Of a stretch of DNA of 16,595 nucleotides, positions 13,732 to 16,595 are shown piece by piece (the stretch's first letter is position 1; the number at the start of each line of letters is the position of its first letter). The notes beneath the pieces were generated by a model that made no database searches, was not told the origin of the DNA, and was given only the letters and a program-made list of their open reading frames with translations. The position numbers and the translations under genes were made by a program. The stretch comes from an uncultured Rhodobiaceae bacterium (GTDB lineage: Archaea; Thermoplasmatota; Poseidoniia; Poseidoniales; Poseidoniaceae): assembly GCA_937911445.1 (NCBI GenBank), contig CALDQY010000082.1, forward strand, positions 1 through 16,595. Direction: 5' to 3'.

Positions 13732-14553
13732 TTATTCGCTCGAGGCGTCTTCGTTGACGAGTCTCAACTTTTCCTCGTTTTTTCGTTCCTTTGCACGAGC
13801 AGCAAAGTAGACCGTGAAGGATGGAATCAAAACCATTGAGAAGCATCCAACGACTGCTGCGAGAGCCCAAAGGAATTCAGTAGCCGCATCGATTTCAAAA
13901 ATTTCTACACTCGCAAAGGCCTCATTGACAGTGTAGACACTGACTTGAGGCTGAACCGATTTGTTCCCCGGTTCTGTAATTTGGATGACGATTTGGGATG
14001 GTGAGTGTGTGTAGTTGACTTCATTGCGTGCTAATGATTCTGCTTCGCTAAGTGAATCGGCAAACACCGTACCATTCGATCGCCGTGCGGGGTTGGTTGA
14101 GGTCAAAGATTGAATGTTCACTTCACTTGATTCAGCTTCAACCTCAATCGATTCTCCGTACACGCAATGTTCGGAACACCGGAAATCAACAGTTTTTCCA
14201 TCGACGACAACCTCAGCATCATCAACACCCAAGAATGGATGGGAATACAACTTACCTTCGTTTGTCATTTTGACTATTGCTCCGCTTGCTAGATCTGTGA
14301 CCGTCATGTTCACCCATGTGAGATTTGCTCCATCGGCAGATACGGTGCCAATCCAAGTTGTTTCGTTGTTCTGAACAATCTTCGTTAATTCAATATCCTC
14401 AAACGATGAATCCGTTGCTTCGGTTTCGTAGATGTAGTAGCTTGGAGAAATTGTGGCACCATACACTGCATATGATAACAACACGATGAGTGTTAATGAC
14501 AACCCAATGAGCGTTCTCAAGAGGTTCGGGTTTTGGGCCAACGCCTTCTTCAT
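13732..14553 (-). CDS. membrane protein with two flanking helices and a large outer domain
   Basis: No family recognised. With the ATG at 14553 (MKKALAQNPNLLRTLIGLSL) it is 273 residues. A first membrane helix spans about 13-31 and a second about 227-250 (FLWALAAVVGCFSMVLIPSF), followed by a charged cytoplasmic tail (RAKERKNEEKLRL). The roughly 195 residues between are beta-rich and should lie outside the cell. They hold several N-x-S/T sequons and a close cysteine pair in FRCSEHCVYG (C126 and C130) that could form a disulfide or bind metal. In-frame ATGs at 14625 and 14580 would add 24 or 9 residues; the longest contains HHCVFGH, which looks less native, but leaderless starts there are not excluded. 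It is upstream of the giant surface protein on the same strand with 29 bases between, so the two may be co-expressed. Confidence 0.75.
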   Translation of the reverse strand: MKKALAQNPNLLRTLIGLSLTLIVLLSYAVYGATISPSYYIYETEATDSSFEDIELTKIVQNNETTWIGTVSADGANLTWVNMTVTDLASGAIVKMTNEGKLYSHPFLGVDDAEVVVDGKTVDFRCSEHCVYGESIEVEAESSEVNIQSLTSTNPARRSNGTVFADSLSEAESLARNEVNYTHSPSQIVIQITEPGNKSVQPQVSVYTVNEAFASVEIFEIDAATEFLWALAAVVGCFSMVLIPSFTVYFAARAKERKNEEKLRLVNEDASSE

Positions 14554-14640
14554 CACCCATCCCAAAACCCAGCCATTCATGAACACTTGCACGTGGCCAA
14601 AAACACAATGATGCTCTTCATTCATGCGGGATAATCGCCC

Positions 14641-14656
14641 GCTTTATTCAAATAGG
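14641..14656. promoter_or_regulatory. divergent promoter region of rps19e operon and membrane protein gene
   Basis: The A/T core GCTTTATTCAAATAGG (14641-14656) is the only TATA-like site between the divergent genes. On plus, a start about 26 bases on would fall near 14672-14678, giving rps19e a short leader that includes GGTGTA just before the ATG at 14689. On minus, TTTGAATAAAG would set a start near 14620, consistent with the shorter start codons of the membrane protein. Confidence 0.4.
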
Positions 14657-14688
14657 GGAGATAAGTCGCAGGGTTGCTTGGTGTAGTT

Positions 14689-15183
14689 ATGACGACGTTT
14701 TACGATGTTCCTGCCAATTTCCTTATTCCTGCTCTTGCAGAGCAATTGAAGAGCAATGATGCGATTTCGATGCCAGATTGGGCTGATGTTGTCAAGACTG
14801 GGTCCTCCCGTGAGCGCCCTCCGACCCAAACGGACTGGTGGCAGACTCGTGCTGCCGCACTATTGCGTAAGATTGCTCGACAAGGCCCTATTGGTGTCAC
14901 AGCGCTCTCCCAAGAGTACGGTGGACGCAAGAACAACGGTTCCAAACCAAATACGCCAGGAGTTGGATCTCGCAAAGTCATTCGTGCCATTGTCCAGCAA
15001 CTCGAAGACGCAGGTCTCGTCTCCACTCAACCAGGTCGCTTAGTCGAACCAGAAGGCCGTGAAGCGACACAACTGTTCAATGGACGTATCATCACAGCCG
15101 CTGGACATAAACTTCTCAATGAAGTCGCACACAGTGTTCGACCACAAGTTGAAGAAGCCTATCCAGGCCTCGATAAGTACTGA
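14689..15183 (+). CDS. rps19e: 30S ribosomal protein eS19
   Basis: Archaeal/eukaryotic-specific small-subunit protein needed for 30S head assembly. The protein has 164 residues and begins MTTFYDVPANFLIPALAEQL. Family marks are MPDWADVVKTG (28-38), DWWQTRAAALLRKIARQGPI (47-66), GVTALSQEYGGRKNNGSKP (winged-helix region with the basic loop), then SRKVIRAIVQQLEDAGLV and GRIITAAGHKLLNEVA. The length is somewhat above the usual 140-150 residues because of extra residues at the C-terminal end. ATG at 14689 fits the family N-terminus; an upstream TTG at 14674 would add five residues. First gene of the ribosomal operon that follows. Confidence 0.96.
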   Translation: MTTFYDVPANFLIPALAEQLKSNDAISMPDWADVVKTGSSRERPPTQTDWWQTRAAALLRKIARQGPIGVTALSQEYGGRKNNGSKPNTPGVGSRKVIRAIVQQLEDAGLVSTQPGRLVEPEGREATQLFNGRIITAAGHKLLNEVAHSVRPQVEEAYPGLDKY

Positions 15184-15185
15184 AA

Positions 15186-15193
15186 GGATGTGA
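15186..15193 (+). promoter_or_regulatory. Shine-Dalgarno supporting a TTG start for the PDCD5-like gene
   Basis: GGATGTGA lies four bases before TTG at 15198, just after the rps19e stop. It resembles the archaeal consensus GGAGGTGA with one mismatch and decides for TTG 15198 over the first in-frame ATG at 15222, which has no such site. Confidence 0.5.
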
Positions 15194-15197
15194 GAAC

Positions 15198-15563
15198 TTG
15201 ACAACTGCAGCCGATGATTCGATGGAACTCGAAGCGTTCCGTCAACGTCGGCAGATGGAACTCCAACAACAACTCGAACAGCAAGCCAAGCAGCAAGCAG
15301 CTGCAGAAGCTGAATCGCATGTCCAAGCGCAAGAACAGCAAGCACTCGATCAAGCAATGAAGACGATTCTCACCTCAGAAGCACGTAGTCGTCTCACCAA
15401 CATCTCATTGGTTGATGCCAACAAAGCAGATCTCATGAAGCGGCAACTTGTTTCACTTCATGAACAACAAAAAATCTCTATTCCAGTCAGCGATGAACAG
15501 TTGAAGAGAATCTTAGCAAGCCTATCCAAGAGCCGCAGAGATGCGTCGATCCGTCGAATGTAA
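15198..15563 (+). CDS. PDCD5/TFAR19-family DNA-binding protein
   Basis: Small helical nucleic-acid-binding protein conserved in archaea and eukaryotes; its cellular role in archaea is not settled, though it is regularly found beside rps19e. The 121 residues start with a Gln/Glu-rich helix (FRQRRQMELQQQLEQQAKQQ, 14-33) longer and more repetitive than usual, followed by the conserved core: MKTILTSEARSRLTNISLVD, DLMKRQLVSLHEQQKI and VSDEQLKRILASLSKSRRD, ending in SIRRM. The start is TTG, supported by the site at 15186-15193. It lies 14 bases after rps19e and 15 bases before rpl39e, as in many euryarchaeal ribosomal operons. Confidence 0.93.
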   Translation: MTTAADDSMELEAFRQRRQMELQQQLEQQAKQQAAAEAESHVQAQEQQALDQAMKTILTSEARSRLTNISLVDANKADLMKRQLVSLHEQQKISIPVSDEQLKRILASLSKSRRDASIRRM

Positions 15564-15578
15564 GAGGGGTGCTCGAAT

Positions 15579-15734
15579 ATGTCAAAAAATAAACCAGCAG
15601 CAAAGAAAATTCGCCTCATGAAGGCAGGAAAGCAGAACCGCCGTGTCCCAGTATGGGTCATGCTAAAAACGAACAGAAACACAGTGTCGCATCCAAAGCG
15701 CCACCACTGGCGACGAAGCAAGTTGCAACGATAA
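15579..15734 (+). CDS. rpl39e: 50S ribosomal protein eL39
   Basis: A 51-residue very basic protein lining the exit tunnel of the large subunit. It begins MSKNKPAAKKIRLMKAGKQN and continues with RRVPVWVMLKTNRNTVSHPK and RHHWRRSKLQR. The KxRLxKAxKQNRxVPxW pattern and the terminal PKRxHWRRxKL are the complete eL39 signature at the normal family length. GAGGGGTG stands a few bases before the ATG at 15579. The stop at 15732-15734 overlaps the ribosome-binding site of rpl31e, suggesting coupled translation. Confidence 0.97.
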   Translation: MSKNKPAAKKIRLMKAGKQNRRVPVWVMLKTNRNTVSHPKRHHWRRSKLQR

Positions 15735-15745
15735 GGTGATTGATA

Positions 15746-16024
15746 ATGGCAAGAGCAGCAACATCTGAATTGGTCGTACCGCTACGTAAGGCATGGAACA
15801 TCACCCGTTTCAAGCGTGCACCTCGTGCAATCCAAATTATCCGCGACGAAGTTATTCGTCATCTGAAAGTTCTTCCAGAAGAGGAGATTTACATCGATCC
15901 TTCCGTCAATGAGAAAATCTGGGAACGTGGAATTGAAAATCCTCCACGAAAGATTCGTTTGACCGTGATTCGCCATGATGAACCAGATATTCCAATCGAA
16001 GTCAAATTGTATGAGGAGGCCTGA
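15746..16024 (+). CDS. rpl31e: 50S ribosomal protein eL31
   Basis: Large-subunit protein near the tunnel exit, archaeal/eukaryotic type, 92 residues. The N-terminal core VVPLRKAWNITRFKRAPRAI matches the family's PLRKa....RarRAxkxIR element, followed by VIRHLKV and YIDPSVNEKIWERGIENPPR, the conserved pattern with VNexIWxrGixxPPrkirv. The ATG at 15746 follows AAGGTGAT by five bases; a TTG at 15740 is rejected because it would sit inside that site. The gene ends two bases before rps17e. Confidence 0.96.
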   Translation: MARAATSELVVPLRKAWNITRFKRAPRAIQIIRDEVIRHLKVLPEEEIYIDPSVNEKIWERGIENPPRKIRLTVIRHDEPDIPIEVKLYEEA

Positions 16025-16026
16025 TT

Positions 16027-16218
16027 ATGGGTAACATTCGTCCTAGTTTTATCAAGATTCGAGCGATTCGTTTGGTTGAAGAACACGGTGAGAAATTCAC
16101 CGACGACTTTGATCACAACAAGAAAATGGTCGAAGAACTCACCGATGTGAGTACAAAGAAGTTGCGCAACTGGATTGCTGGTTACGTAACTCGATACCGA
16201 CAACGTCGTACCGATTGA
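16027..16218 (+). CDS. rps17e: 30S ribosomal protein eS17
   Basis: Archaeal eS17, 63 residues, within the usual archaeal length of about 60-70. It opens MGNIRPSFIKIRAIRLVEEH, then FTDDFDHNKKMVEEL and STKKLRNWIAGYVTRYR, which is the full family pattern (GxIRPxxIKxxAxxLvE, FtxDFxxNKxxv, SkxxRNxiAGYvT). A GGAGG lies about ten bases before the ATG within the rpl31e end. In several euryarchaea tif6 follows rpl31e; here rps17e takes that position. Confidence 0.95.
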   Translation: MGNIRPSFIKIRAIRLVEEHGEKFTDDFDHNKKMVEELTDVSTKKLRNWIAGYVTRYRQRRTD

Positions 16219-16231
16219 TGGGGAATTGAAC

Positions 16232-16453
16232 GTGCCCATCTGGGTTGACTGGAACAGAACTCCAGTCTCTGTCCACGGTCCTGATCAAACAGCACTAGAG
16301 CAACTCATAGTTCACCTTCGGAACACGCACAACGTTCGTCGACGCTCGCTGGTTATGCAAGACAGGGAGAACGGCGGCTTTCTGTTCTTCATTTATCAGG
16401 CATGCAATCCCCTTTGGATTGCAGAGTATCTTCAGAATCCGGAGGAGGAATGA
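16232..16453 (+). CDS. 73-residue conserved-looking unknown in the ribosomal operon
   Basis: No family recognised. GTG at 16232 is preferred: GGGGA at 16220-16224 is seven bases before it, whereas TTG at 16226 would be only one base after that site. The product has a hydrophobic beginning (PIWVDWNRTPVSVHG), a basic middle (LRNTHNVRRRSLVMQDRENG), an aromatic strand (GFLFFIYQAC) and an acidic end (NPEEE). It looks like a small alpha/beta soluble protein with one cysteine. It starts 13 bases after rps17e and its stop overlaps or touches the start of the SpoU-type gene, so it is a real operon member by spacing. The fit to a translation-linked role is inference. Confidence 0.65.
   Translation: MPIWVDWNRTPVSVHGPDQTALEQLIVHLRNTHNVRRRSLVMQDRENGGFLFFIYQACNPLWIAEYLQNPEEE
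16441..16448 (+). promoter_or_regulatory. strong Shine-Dalgarno for the SpoU/TrmJ-type gene
   Basis: GGAGGAGG lies inside the end of the preceding gene. It is four bases before ATG 16453 and only one base before ATG 16450, so it favours the second of two adjacent ATGs. Confidence 0.55.
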
Positions 16454-16595
16454 TGGGCGAACGTAGTGATGTACCCTTGCCTCATTCCGAATATACATTA
16501 CATGTTGTAATGGTCGGGACCGAACATCCTGGCAATCTTGGTGCGGTTTGTCGTTCGTTGCTGAATCATGGATTTGACTCGTTGCGACTCGTTCA
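16453..16595 (+). CDS. SpoU/TrmJ-type RNA 2'-O-methyltransferase (5' part only)
   Basis: Only 47 codons are visible before the window ends. After a short polar start (MGERSDVPLPHSEYTLHVVM) comes VGTEHPGNLGAVCRSLLNHG followed by FDSLRLV. This is the opening of the SPOUT fold in the TrmJ/TrmH class (VxxxxPxNxGAxxRxxxNFGxxxLxLV), with the conserved Asn and Arg present. In archaea TrmJ methylates the ribose at tRNA position 32; with no C-terminal knot in view the exact target cannot be told. The start codon overlaps the preceding stop as TGATG, indicating translational coupling to the ribosomal operon. Confidence 0.8.
   Translation, partial: MGERSDVPLPHSEYTLHVVMVGTEHPGNLGAVCRSLLNHGFDSLRLV

Noticed and set aside
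14700..15357. Open frames on minus opposite rps19e and pdcd5
   Set aside because: Both lie under clear ribosomal-operon genes and lack any family resemblance.
1..16595. CRISPR array, transposon, integrase, tRNA or rRNA
   Set aside because: No regularly spaced repeats, terminal inverted repeats, transposase/integrase motifs or cloverleaf-like sequences were noticed; nearly all bases are accounted for by protein genes.

Overview
The window looks like a chromosomal fragment of a euryarchaeon, most likely a planktonic marine Thermoplasmatota such as Marine Group II (Poseidoniales). The archaeal assignment rests on a run of archaeal/eukaryotic-type ribosomal proteins at the right end (eS19, eL39, eL31, eS17, with a PDCD5-like protein). 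The finer placement is inference. It rests on three things: gene content with bacterial-style metabolic genes (pntAA/AB/B, iscA, ygfZ) among archaeal core genes, a large single-pass surface protein ending in a short Trp-rich cytoplasmic motif I associate with this lineage, and moderate GC (roughly mid-40s % by eye). There is no rRNA or tRNA to settle the taxonomy. Coding is very dense: no gene-free stretch exceeds about 130 bases, and many neighbours overlap by 1-4 bases.

Layout, left to right. (1) 1-2282, minus: a three-gene proton-translocating NAD(P) transhydrogenase operon, pntAA-pntAB-pntB, with pntB running off the left edge. (2) 2412-3353, plus: malate dehydrogenase, divergent from pntAA. 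(3) 3321-8077, minus: a probable operon of a long TPR protein with an embedded EF-hand, an IscA-type Fe-S protein and a short YgfZ/GcvT-like protein, followed by an acyltransferase-3 membrane protein that probably also has its own promoter. (4) 8181-9483, plus: an NADPH-dependent FMN reductase family flavoprotein and a formylglycine-generating-enzyme-like protein that contains no cysteine. (5) 9480-13702, minus: a 1174-residue secreted, membrane-anchored surface protein, a 57-residue two-helix membrane protein and a PqqD-like small protein. (6) 13732-14553, minus: a membrane protein with a large outer domain. (7) 14689 to the end, plus: rps19e, pdcd5, rpl39e, rpl31e, rps17e, a 73-residue unknown, and the start of a SpoU/TrmJ-type RNA methyltransferase.

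How the parts fit. Transhydrogenase and malate dehydrogenase share a divergent spacer and both handle nicotinamide redox. IscA and YgfZ belong to the same late step of Fe-S cluster delivery and sit 9 bases apart. The ribosomal cluster resembles the conserved archaeal S19e-PDCD5-L39e-L31e group, but S17e occupies the place where many euryarchaea carry eIF6. I found no CRISPR array, insertion sequence, prophage or RNA gene. The least explained parts are the surface-protein/microprotein/PqqD-like operon, the EF-hand inside the TPR protein, and the cysteine-free FGE-like protein.
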